Below, piece by piece: positions 1-5,493 of a DNA stretch of 5,493 nt (positions are counted from its first letter, which is position 1; every line of letters starts with the position of its first letter). Source of the stretch: an uncultured Eubacteriales bacterium (GTDB taxonomy: Bacteria; Bacillota; Clostridia; Oscillospirales; Acutalibacteraceae). The stretch covers positions 1 to 5,493 of the forward strand of contig ONRO01000090.1 of NCBI GenBank assembly GCA_900320235.1, in the 5' to 3' direction. The position numbers were made by a program, and so were the translations under genes. Under the pieces are notes generated by a model, which did no database searches, was not told where the DNA came from, and saw nothing but the letters and a program-made list of their open reading frames with translations.

Positions 1-86
1 CCCATGCCGAACACGGAAGTTAAGCTCGATAGTGCCGAAAATACTCGGATGGTGACGTCCCGGGAAGATAGGAAGATGCCAACATC
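1..86 (+). rRNA. rrf: 5S ribosomal RNA, 3' part (5' end lies before the window)
   Basis: The first bases carry the highly conserved 5S loop signature CCCATGCCGAACACGGAAG followed by TTAAGCTC. The CCGA...TCGG arm and a GGGAAGATAGG segment typical of the second half of bacterial 5S rRNA follow. Roughly the first 30-35 nucleotides of the molecule are missing, cut by the window edge. The 3' end is an estimate: the terminal stem should end near GCCAACATC, just before the terminator hairpin, but its 5' partner is not visible. 5S rRNA is part of the large ribosomal subunit and is normally the last gene of a 16S-23S-5S operon, so an rRNA operon probably lies immediately upstream. Confidence 0.95.
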
Positions 87-92
87 TTAAAG

Positions 93-122
93 CAGCCGTC
101 CAATAGGGCGGTTGTTTTTTTT
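93..122 (+). terminator. Intrinsic terminator of the rRNA operon
   Basis: A 9-bp stem (CAGCCGTCC with GGGCGGTTG, including two G-U pairs) closes on the four-base loop AATA. Eight consecutive T residues follow directly. It sits a few bases after the expected 5S 3' end, which is where an rRNA operon terminator belongs. Confidence 0.93.
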
Positions 123-426
123 GCCGTTACTGACAAAGAATTGCGCAGGATATCTTCATCGCCTCAGCTGAACATAAGTATGTAAAAACAGAATAAAGCC
201 TGAGTTTTATTATAAATCCTGAAATATGAAAATGAAAGTTAGTATTAAATTTTTCTGTGAGTTTTAAAGCAGAAAAAATATGAGCAGTTCAGGTTCAATA
301 AAGCCGGGCGGTGTCCGAGTAAAACTTTTTCAGACTATCAAAGCTGTGAATCAAGGGTGCAGGGCACCCCAAGGGCACTTTCTGCGGGCGCGTCACGCTG
401 CCGGCGGCGGCTGGGAAATAATTATA
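123..426. other. Gene-free spacer between the rRNA operon and the DUF3592-like gene
   Basis: No open reading frame with a convincing ribosome binding site, no tRNA and no recognised riboswitch is visible on either strand. Most of it is AT-rich and featureless. The exception is a GC-rich patch at about 349-415, listed separately. It may be decayed sequence behind the rRNA operon. Confidence 0.6.
355..412. repeat. GC-rich patch with a perfect short hairpin; possible dispersed intergenic repeat
   Basis: GGGTGC (355-360) and GCACCC (364-369) form a perfect 6-bp stem around a three-base loop. A related GGGCAC follows at 373-378. A run of GC-rich sequence continues to about 412, including CGGCGGCGGC at 403-411. 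The composition contrasts sharply with the AT-rich DNA on both sides. There is no T-run after the hairpin, so it is not a simple terminator on the + strand. Its form resembles a small dispersed palindromic element, but only one copy is in the window, so repeat status cannot be shown here. Confidence 0.35.
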
Positions 427-455
427 TTGATAAAAATACGCCGATAGTGTATAAT
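427..455 (+). promoter_or_regulatory. Sigma-A type promoter for the DUF3592-like gene
   Basis: TTGATA at 427-432 (5 of 6 matches to the -35 consensus) and a perfect TATAAT at 450-455 are separated by the optimal 17 bases. Transcription would start near 462, giving a 5' leader of about 70 bases before the ATG at 532. It is the best promoter in the window. Confidence 0.85.
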
Positions 456-531
456 TATAATTAATAAATAATTAATCTGTACAAAATGGTGACAGTAATT
501 GTTTGCTTTTAAAAGAAAGGAAGTGCTTTTT

Positions 532-1128
532 ATGAACAATCAGATGCAATTCAGCTCCTACCAGATGCAGCCGCAGAAACAGATAAAGGATCATTCGGTC
601 ATAGTACTTATAATCGGAATAGTATTATCCGTTATAGTAGGATTTGTGGGTGTTGTAATGCTGTTTGTCACGGCAATAATGGGATTTACGACCGAAATGG
701 TCAAGGGCTATGACGAAGTAAGTGCTGTGGTTGTAAGTTCAGAAAGAAAGTGGTCATCTTCGGATGATGAATACAGGACTGAATGTGAGATAGTGTATCA
801 TGATAAAAACGGTGTGGAATATCACGGTACAATATCCGGTGATCATAAAATTTCTGATAAGGTTACAATATACTGTGATCCGGAAAATTATTCGACAATG
901 GTCTATATCTCCGATCCGGAAACTGTCGGTGTAGTGGCAGATGTTCTGAAAGTAATTTCATTTGTCGTTCTCGGATTTGCCGCAGTAATGCTTGCTGCAA
1001 GTATAATAATCTTCATTGTTATGAAAAGCAGATACAAAAAGCGTCTTGCAGAAGCAGCAGCGTTATTCAGCAAGAACATGTCCGGTCAGAATATCGCTCA
1101 GCAGGAAACACAGAACAATCAGAAATGA
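532..1128 (+). CDS. Two-helix membrane protein with a DUF3592-like extracytoplasmic segment
   Basis: This 198-residue protein has a polar, glutamine-rich N-terminus (residues 1-20). A hydrophobic helix follows at about 22-52, then a soluble segment at about 55-130, a second helix at about 135-164 and a basic, glutamine-rich C-terminal tail. The soluble part has the plan seen in DUF3592 proteins: beta-rich sequence with a Y-x-G step (YHG, 97-99) and a late V-x-I-Y-C-D-P-E (111-118), like the family's typical Y-D-P-x-N motif. Both termini probably lie on the same side of the membrane, with the domain on the other. The ATG at 532 is preferred over an in-frame TTG at 499 because AAAGGAAG (516-523) sits at good spacing before it. 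The promoter at 427-455 and the terminator at 1168-1211 make it a single-gene unit. The molecular function is unknown, and the family assignment comes from pattern only. Confidence 0.85.
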   Translation: MNNQMQFSSYQMQPQKQIKDHSVIVLIIGIVLSVIVGFVGVVMLFVTAIMGFTTEMVKGYDEVSAVVVSSERKWSSSDDEYRTECEIVYHDKNGVEYHGTISGDHKISDKVTIYCDPENYSTMVYISDPETVGVVADVLKVISFVVLGFAAVMLAASIIIFIVMKSRYKKRLAEAAALFSKNMSGQNIAQQETQNNQK

Positions 1129-1167
1129 TAATTTCACCCCCGGTGAACTCAATATCTGCTGAAACAG

Positions 1168-1211
1168 AAAAGCATCGTAATCCGTATAAAGCGGACTGCG
1201 GTGCTTTTTTT
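1168..1211 (+). terminator. Intrinsic terminator after the DUF3592-like gene
   Basis: AGCATCG (1171-1177) pairs with CGGTGCT (1199-1205), and TCCG (1181-1184) pairs with CGGA (1192-1195) inside it. One A-C mismatch lies between the two helices and the loop is TATAAAG. Seven T residues run from 1205 to 1211. It lies 40 bases after the stop codon and separates this gene from the ATPase gene. Confidence 0.9.
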
Positions 1212-1262
1212 GCTGAAATCAGAACACATCAGAAGATGTGGACTTTATATTATTCCGGATAT

Positions 1263-1280
1263 CATAAGTCATGCCTTATG
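1263..1280. repeat. Short inverted repeat upstream of the ATPase gene, possible operator
   Basis: CATAAG (1263-1268) and CTTATG (1275-1280) are perfect inverted arms around TCATGC. The site lies about 75 bases before the ATPase start codon, in the right region for an operator. No strong promoter is visible nearby: the best -10 candidate is TGTAAT at 1317-1322, with only a poor -35 (TTTCAG) 16 bases upstream. The arms are short enough to occur by chance, so a regulatory role is only possible. Confidence 0.25.
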
Positions 1281-1353
1281 TCAGCATGGTATATTTTCAG
1301 AAGGCTGTTGATATATTGTAATGATGATGTTGATATCAGGGAGGGAAATATAT

Positions 1354-3963
1354 ATGCAGTGGCACAATTTCAGCAGTGAGGAAACAGCAAGACTGCTGCG
1401 GACAGACATCAGCAACGGACTGAAAAGCTCACAGGCAAGGGAAAGACTTCTGAAATACGGAAAAAATGTACTCAGAGAAAAGAAAAAGCAAAGTATCATT
1501 GTAAAGTTCTTTCTGCAGTTTACGGATTTTATGGTGCTGCTTCTTCTTATTGCGGCGGCAGTATCCTTTTGCATTGCAATAGTAAGCGAGGACGGCGATC
1601 TTGTCGATCCGATAATGATATTGCTGATCGTGGTTCTGAATGCTGTAATAGGTACTGTACAGGAAAGCAGGGCGGAAAAAGCAATCGAGGCACTGAAAAA
1701 GCTTTCAGCACCGCATGTAAGGGTAGTCCGTGACGGAAAAATCCGGTCAATACCTTCAGAAGAGCTTGTCTGCGGAGATATAGTTGTCTTTGAAGCCGGC
1801 GACCTTGTCTGTGCTGATGCAAGACTTGCTCAGGCGGTTGCTGTGAAGGCGGAGGAAGCTTCCCTCACAGGAGAAGCAGTTCCGAGTGAAAAGCAGGCGG
1901 ATATAATACTTCCGGAAAATACTCCGCCAGCTGACAGGGTCAATATGATCTATTCCTCGACATATATCACATCAGGCCACGGAAGGGCAGTTGTTGTGGG
2001 AACGGGAATGGATACTCAGGTCGGAAATATCGCACGAATGCTTGACAGCGGTGACAGTCCCAGAACACCTCTTCAGAAAAGCCTTGCCTCGACAGGAAAG
2101 GTACTCGGCATATGTGCAGTCGGAATATGCTTAATAATCTTTGCGCTTGGCATATTTCAGAAAATACCTCCTCTTGATATGTTCATGATATCTGTAAGTC
2201 TTGCAGTGGCAGCAATTCCGGAAGGACTTCCGGCAATTGTAACCATAGTTCTGGCGCTCGGTGTAAGAAAGCTTGCAGCGCAGAGGGCTGTCGTGCGCAG
2301 ACTTCCGGCGGTTGAAACACTGGGCAGTGCAAGCGTGATATGCTCTGACAAGACAGGAACACTGACACAGAATAAAATGACGGTTGAAGCATTGTCCGAT
2401 GTTTCCGGAAGCATCAGCGCACACAGTGCTGATGGGATGTTCCTGCTGTCGCTCGGCGCTTTGTGCAACAACAGTACAGCAGAAAAAGGTTCAGGCGACC
2501 CGACAGAAACAGCGATAGTCACAGCAGCTGAAAAAACAGGACAGTTTAAAAATGCACTTGATGAAAAATACAGACGTGTGGATGAGATACCCTTTGATTC
2601 AAAGCAAAAGAGAATGATAACCGTCCACAGACTTTCCTCCGGAGGATACCGCACGATAGTAAAGGGTGCTCCTGATATTCTTCTGGGATTGTGCAGCTTT
2701 GTAAGGCTGTCGGGAAAAAGCGTTCCGCTGACTGACGCATATAAAAAACGTCTTGAAGCTGAAAATGAAAAAATGGCAGGTCAGGCAATGAGGGTGATCG
2801 CAGCAGCATTCAGGGATACTGCTCAGCGTCCGGACAGATCCGTGCTTGAAAAGGGGCTGACATTTTCCGGTTTCATCGGTATGACAGACCCGCCGAGACA
2901 GCAGGCTTACGGCGCTGTATCTCTTTGCAGGAAGGCGGGAATCCGGACGGTTATGATAACAGGAGATCATATAATTACAGCAAAGGCAATAGCAGAAAAG
3001 CTGGGAATATACCGCAGGGGAGATAAATGTGCGACCGGTGCAGAGCTTGACAGAATTTCAGACAGCGAGCTGAAAAAAGATATTTTCAGCTATTCTGTAT
3101 TTGCCCGGGTATCTCCCGGACATAAGGTCAGGATAGTAAAGGCTTTTCAGAGCCGGGGCGCAGTTGTTGCTATGACCGGTGACGGAGTTAATGATGCTCC
3201 GGCACTCAGGTGTGCAGATATCGGCTGTGCGATGGGAATGAGCGGAACTGATGTTGCAAAGAATGCTGCGGATATGATACTGACAGATGATAACTTTGCA
3301 ACGATCGTAAATGCGGTTGAACAGGGAAGAGGTATTTTTGACAATATAGGAAGGACAATTCATTTTCTTCTTTCAAGCAATATAGGGGAAATACTTACCG
3401 TTTTTTGTGCCTTTCTGATGCAGCTTCCGGCGCCTCTGCTTGCAATACAGCTTTTGTGGATAAATCTTGTGACTGATTCACTTCCGGCACTTGCACTTGG
3501 TTCAGAGCCTGTAAGAGCCGATATTATGGAATCTATGCCGGAAAAGAGTAAAAGAAGTATTTTTACAAAGGAAAATGTACGCTCAATAATTGTAGAAGGC
3601 TGTTTTATCGGTGCTCTTGCCTTTCTTGCATTTACGATAGGAAGGGTTTTCTTTGACAAGGGCGCAGAGCCTGTTACCGGAAGGACAATGACCTTTGCCG
3701 TTCTGAGTCTGAGCCAGCTTGTACATTCATTCAATCTGAGAAGTGACAAATCGCTTTTTAAAGTCGGGCTGAAAGGAAATCCGGCTTTGATCGGTTCATT
3801 TGTGATCGGTGCGGTAATGCAGATATCTGTGATTTCAGTACCGCTGCTGTCATCAATTTTCAGAACAGTTCCTCTTTCACCTCTTTGCTGGCTGATAACA
3901 GCTGCTTTGTCACTTGTACCGCTTCTGGTCGGAGAGGTGGAAAAAATGATAAATAATAAATAA
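1354..3963 (+). CDS. P2-type calcium-transporting ATPase (SERCA/PMCA-like)
   Basis: This 869-residue membrane pump is predicted to export Ca2+ from the cytoplasm using ATP. All P-type landmarks are present. The actuator loop has TGE at 172-174, and M4 has PEGLP at 289-293 (E290). The phosphorylation motif DKTGTLT is at 332-338 (D332), nucleotide-site KGAP at 437-440, TGD at 536-538 and the hinge TGDGVNDAP at 608-616. M5 reads SSNIGE (N676, E679) and M6 reads NLVTD (N704, T707, D708), matching the Ca2+ ligands of SERCA. The M8 position equivalent to SERCA E908 appears to be Q788. An N-terminal cation-ATPase domain and about ten helices fit the family's usual 870-900 residues. The ATG at 1354 follows AGGGAGGG (1338-1345) at good spacing; an upstream in-frame ATG at 1321 lacks such a site. 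Manganese could be a second substrate. The gene appears intact. Confidence 0.95.
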   Translation: MQWHNFSSEETARLLRTDISNGLKSSQARERLLKYGKNVLREKKKQSIIVKFFLQFTDFMVLLLLIAAAVSFCIAIVSEDGDLVDPIMILLIVVLNAVIGTVQESRAEKAIEALKKLSAPHVRVVRDGKIRSIPSEELVCGDIVVFEAGDLVCADARLAQAVAVKAEEASLTGEAVPSEKQADIILPENTPPADRVNMIYSSTYITSGHGRAVVVGTGMDTQVGNIARMLDSGDSPRTPLQKSLASTGKVLGICAVGICLIIFALGIFQKIPPLDMFMISVSLAVAAIPEGLPAIVTIVLALGVRKLAAQRAVVRRLPAVETLGSASVICSDKTGTLTQNKMTVEALSDVSGSISAHSADGMFLLSLGALCNNSTAEKGSGDPTETAIVTAAEKTGQFKNALDEKYRRVDEIPFDSKQKRMITVHRLSSGGYRTIVKGAPDILLGLCSFVRLSGKSVPLTDAYKKRLEAENEKMAGQAMRVIAAAFRDTAQRPDRSVLEKGLTFSGFIGMTDPPRQQAYGAVSLCRKAGIRTVMITGDHIITAKAIAEKLGIYRRGDKCATGAELDRISDSELKKDIFSYSVFARVSPGHKVRIVKAFQSRGAVVAMTGDGVNDAPALRCADIGCAMGMSGTDVAKNAADMILTDDNFATIVNAVEQGRGIFDNIGRTIHFLLSSNIGEILTVFCAFLMQLPAPLLAIQLLWINLVTDSLPALALGSEPVRADIMESMPEKSKRSIFTKENVRSIIVEGCFIGALAFLAFTIGRVFFDKGAEPVTGRTMTFAVLSLSQLVHSFNLRSDKSLFKVGLKGNPALIGSFVIGAVMQISVISVPLLSSIFRTVPLSPLCWLITAALSLVPLLVGEVEKMINNK

Positions 3964-3969
3964 GAAAAT

Positions 3970-4012
3970 GCTGAAAAATCAAGCGATTGGATCCGTTAAA
4001 AGTTTTTTCAGC
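3970..4012 (+). repeat. Long-loop inverted repeat just after the ATPase stop codon
   Basis: GCTGAAAAA (3970-3978) and TTTTTCAGC (4004-4012) are perfect 9-base inverted arms separated by 25 bases that contain a GGATCC palindrome. It begins seven bases after the ATPase stop. A terminator role is possible from position, but the T-run lies inside the 3' arm rather than after it and the loop is long. A 3'-end stabilising structure is equally likely. No better terminator is seen for the ATPase gene. Confidence 0.4.
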
Positions 4013-4062
4013 CCATTGAAAAGTCTGATAAAACTATTTCTGAGAAAAAGTCCGGGAAAATG

Positions 4063-4556
4063 AACTTTCGGTAAAATATTAGAAAAATAATACAGACTGT
4101 ATAATCATTTGCTTTGCGTACACAGTCCGGTTTATAGAAAATTGACAATTTGTACACAAATTTAAAATAATACAAAACGTATAAAAAGACTTTGTGTACA
4201 CATTGTATAATGTGATCGTCAAAAGAATAATTAACGAATAGTATAATACACCTCAGAGGGTAGTCCTGCTGTGGCAAACGAATTGTAAACAGTTCGTATA
4301 TGAAATAAAAATAATACAGATAGTATATTTTAACTGTTTATGTATTAGTTTTAATATCAAGACAATATATACAAAACGTTAAAAAGATAATAAAAAATAC
4401 AAAAAGTATATTAGTATCTTGTGCTTTACAGTTTCGGATTAGTGATGATTAACAAACAGTATATATAGATTAAAATGTACAAATCGTATAAAATTAGCGT
4501 AAGGAGGATTATAATAGACAAATAGTATAAACAATATTAATATTACAAACTGTATA
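4063..4556 (+). repeat. Array of about 15 spaced 13-bp elements, consensus TACAAANNGTATA
   Basis: This AT-rich spacer between the ATPase gene and ytaF contains many copies of one short element on the same strand. Clear copies start at 4091, 4171, 4197, 4315, 4370, 4398, 4451, 4478, 4517 and 4544. Weaker copies start at 4063, 4121, 4144, 4233 and 4288. Examples are TACAGACTGTATA (4091), TACAAAACGTATA (4171), TACAAATCGTATA (4478) and TACAAACTGTATA (4544). Start-to-start steps are 28, 30, 23, 27, 26, 36, 55, 27, 55, 28, 53, 27, 39 and 27, so 27 bp or twice that dominates. The element is a relaxed dyad, TACA-N3-TGTA; the 4091 copy with its flanking base is a perfect palindrome, ATACAGACTGTAT. Several copies continue as GTATAAT or GTATATT, and three are preceded by AAATAATACA. 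The sequence between copies is not conserved, unlike a simple tandem repeat. Likely roles are an array of protein-binding sites controlling ytaF or a DNA-organising site; the function is unknown. Confidence 0.8.
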
Positions 4557-4575
4557 TTACGACTTTCCCAATCTG

Positions 4576-4619
4576 ACCGCCAAAAGCATATTATGTAGAG
4601 AATATGAATTTCAGGCGGT
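4576..4619 (+). promoter_or_regulatory. Nested leader hairpin that pairs with the ytaF ribosome binding site
   Basis: ACCGCC (4576-4581) is perfectly complementary to GGCGGT (4614-4619), which forms most of the AGGCGGTG ribosome binding site of ytaF. Inside this stem a second perfect 6-bp helix, CATATT (4587-4592) with AATATG (4601-4606), closes an eight-base loop. The internal loop between the helices could add AAA-UUU pairs (4582-4584 with 4609-4611). Folded RNA would hide the ribosome binding site, so this is a plausible translational switch, thermosensor or ligand-responsive leader. It does not match the yybP-ykoY manganese riboswitch or any other class I recognise. Confidence 0.5.
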
Positions 4620-4625
4620 GTAAAA

Positions 4626-5234
4626 ATGAATATTACCGGAACTATTATGCTTTCAGCAGCTTTGAGTATAGATGCACTGGGTATCGGCGCTTCAATAAGG
4701 GTCAGGGGAATAAGAACTCCGTTTCTGTCAAGGCTTACAATCGCTGTCGTTTCCGGCTCCCTTACAGCAGCGGCTGTTTTTTTCGGAGGACTGATCGGCG
4801 GGGCTTTGACGGAAAATGTTGTCCGTACAGCAGGAGGCATTCTGATAATGCTGCTCGGAACTTATATTATTATCGGAGCATTGAAAGAGGAGTTTTCATC
4901 TGACAGCGATGACAGCAGGAATACAGTGGAAAAGGCAGCAGGAATTCTTACAAAGCCCGAACTTGGCGATATGGACAGATCCAAAAGTATAGACCTCAGA
5001 GAAGCTTTGTATATCGGTGCGGCAGTATCGGCAGATTCTTTTGCCGCAGGCTTCGGTCTGACATATGATGACTTTCTTGTTCCGTTGTTCTGTGCGGTAT
5101 TTCAGCTTGCCTTTCTGTGTGCGGGAGAATTCATAGGAAGCCGTGCTGCAAAACTGCGGGACGTAAAGGAAGTGTATTTCAGTATTGCTTCGGGAGTGAT
5201 ATTGGTGCTGATCGGTGCGCTCAGGCTGGTTTGA
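4626..5234 (+). CDS. ytaF: YtaF/MntP-family six-helix membrane protein, putative divalent cation exporter
   Basis: This 202-residue protein has six predicted helices at about 5-25, 36-59, 66-86, 124-145, 149-170 and 184-202. It consists of two related halves: LSIDALGIGASI (13-24) and VSADSFAAGFGL (134-145) carry the paired membrane aspartates D16 and D137 typical of the MntP superfamily. The middle section with KPELGDMD (110-117) and SIDLREALYIGAAVSAD (121-137) resembles YtaF proteins, which have P-x-x-A-D-x-D before an E-A-x-x-L-G-x-A-L-S-x-D helix. MntP proteins export Mn2+. YtaF proteins are called sporulation membrane proteins from their distribution, and their substrate is not established. 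The ATG at 4626 follows AGGCGGTG (4613-4620), which the leader hairpin could mask. It lies 660 bases after the ATPase gene, behind the repeat array, and is probably transcribed separately. The gene is intact; family membership is firm, but YtaF rather than another MntP relative is less certain. Confidence 0.85.
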   Translation: MNITGTIMLSAALSIDALGIGASIRVRGIRTPFLSRLTIAVVSGSLTAAAVFFGGLIGGALTENVVRTAGGILIMLLGTYIIIGALKEEFSSDSDDSRNTVEKAAGILTKPELGDMDRSKSIDLREALYIGAAVSADSFAAGFGLTYDDFLVPLFCAVFQLAFLCAGEFIGSRAAKLRDVKEVYFSIASGVILVLIGALRLV

Positions 5235-5237
5235 TAT

Positions 5238-5364
5238 TACAAAAAGTATAATATGTAAGAATATAACAGTTTGTAAATGAAATAATAGTAAAAAACTTTT
5301 GCTTTATTTGCACAAAACTGACTGTGAAAAATTAGTCATAGCTTTTAAAAATACACTTTGTATA
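5238..5364 (+). repeat. Continuation of the TACAAANNGTATA elements downstream of ytaF
   Basis: The first copy, TACAAAAAGTATA (5238-5250), starts four bases after the ytaF stop codon. A weaker copy, AACAGTTTGTAAA (5265-5277), starts exactly 27 bases later. TACACTTTGTATA lies at 5352-5364. More degenerate forms may occur at about 5311, 5382 and 5432. The orientation is the same as in the upstream array. The remaining sequence to 5493 is AT-rich with no convincing gene, and no strong terminator for ytaF is visible. Confidence 0.65.
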
Positions 5365-5493
5365 AAATGACAAATAAACTTTACAAAATAGGAAAAAAAG
5401 GCTGAGAATTAAAAGATTTCAACGCTGATTTAACAGTTTAGAAACATATTTTATATTTTATTAAAAAGCTCATTAGTAAAAATAAACAATGGC

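Noticed and set aside
300..345. Manganese (yybP-ykoY) or other riboswitch in the first intergenic region
   Set aside because: The conserved core sequences of that class are absent and the site is not in the transcribed leader set by the promoter at 427-455.
1125..1379. 84-codon reading frame between the DUF3592-like gene and the ATPase gene
   Set aside because: It runs through the intrinsic terminator at 1168-1211, overlaps the ATPase start and encodes no recognisable protein.
4142..4173. Perfect TTGACA at 4142-4147 as a -35 box for ytaF
   Set aside because: The candidate -10 boxes downstream sit at 15 (TAAAAT) or 20 (TAATAC) bases, outside good spacing, and the site overlaps a weak array copy at 4144.
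4008..4277. 89-codon reading frame on the minus strand in the ATPase-ytaF gap
   Set aside because: It lies in AT-rich array DNA, is full of Phe, Tyr, Ile and Lys from low-complexity sequence, overlaps the repeat elements and shows no recognisable domain.
4063..4556. CRISPR array
   Set aside because: The conserved units are only about 13 bp, the spacing is variable and short, the spacers are AT-rich low-complexity DNA, and no cas gene is present.
4439..4840. 133-codon reading frame on the minus strand overlapping the start of ytaF
   Set aside because: About half of it is antisense to the well-supported ytaF gene and the rest is array DNA; its composition looks like a shadow frame.
4604..4903. 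99-codon reading frame starting inside the leader hairpin, +1 frame relative to ytaF
   Set aside because: It overlaps ytaF in another frame, has only a weak ribosome binding site and yields an arginine- and tyrosine-rich product with no family resemblance.

Overview
The window looks like chromosomal DNA from a low-to-moderate GC Gram-positive bacterium of the Clostridia, most likely a Ruminococcus-type member of the Oscillospiraceae. This placement is an inference. It rests on purine-rich Shine-Dalgarno sites, very AT-rich intergenic DNA around moderately GC coding DNA, and a YtaF-type membrane protein, a family typical of endospore-forming lineages. No single sequence here proves the genus.

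Layout, with every gene on the + strand. The window opens in the 3' part of a 5S rRNA gene (about 1-86), so it starts at the end of an rRNA operon, closed by a strong intrinsic terminator (93-122). About 300 bases without a gene follow, containing a small GC-rich patch with a perfect hairpin. A near-consensus sigma-A promoter (427-455) then drives a two-helix membrane protein with a DUF3592-like extracytoplasmic segment (532-1128), which ends in its own terminator (1168-1211). Next comes a complete P2-type calcium-transporting ATPase of 869 residues (1354-3963). After a 660-base AT-rich gap lies a six-helix YtaF/MntP-family membrane protein (4626-5234), followed by more AT-rich DNA to the end of the window.

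The most unusual part is the gap between the ATPase and ytaF. It carries an array of about fifteen short same-strand elements, consensus TACAAANNGTATA (a relaxed dyad TACA-N3-TGTA). Their starts are repeatedly 26-28 bp apart, or about twice that (53-55 bp). Similar elements reappear just after ytaF, including two that are again exactly 27 bp apart. Between the array and ytaF there is a nested hairpin whose 3' arm contains the gene's ribosome binding site, suggesting control of translation start.

Functionally, the ATPase is predicted to export Ca2+ using ATP. The YtaF/MntP-like protein belongs to a superfamily that includes manganese exporters, so the right half may be a cation-handling neighbourhood. 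The two genes are separated by 660 bases and are unlikely to form a simple operon. I see no mobile element, CRISPR array, tRNA gene or recognised riboswitch.
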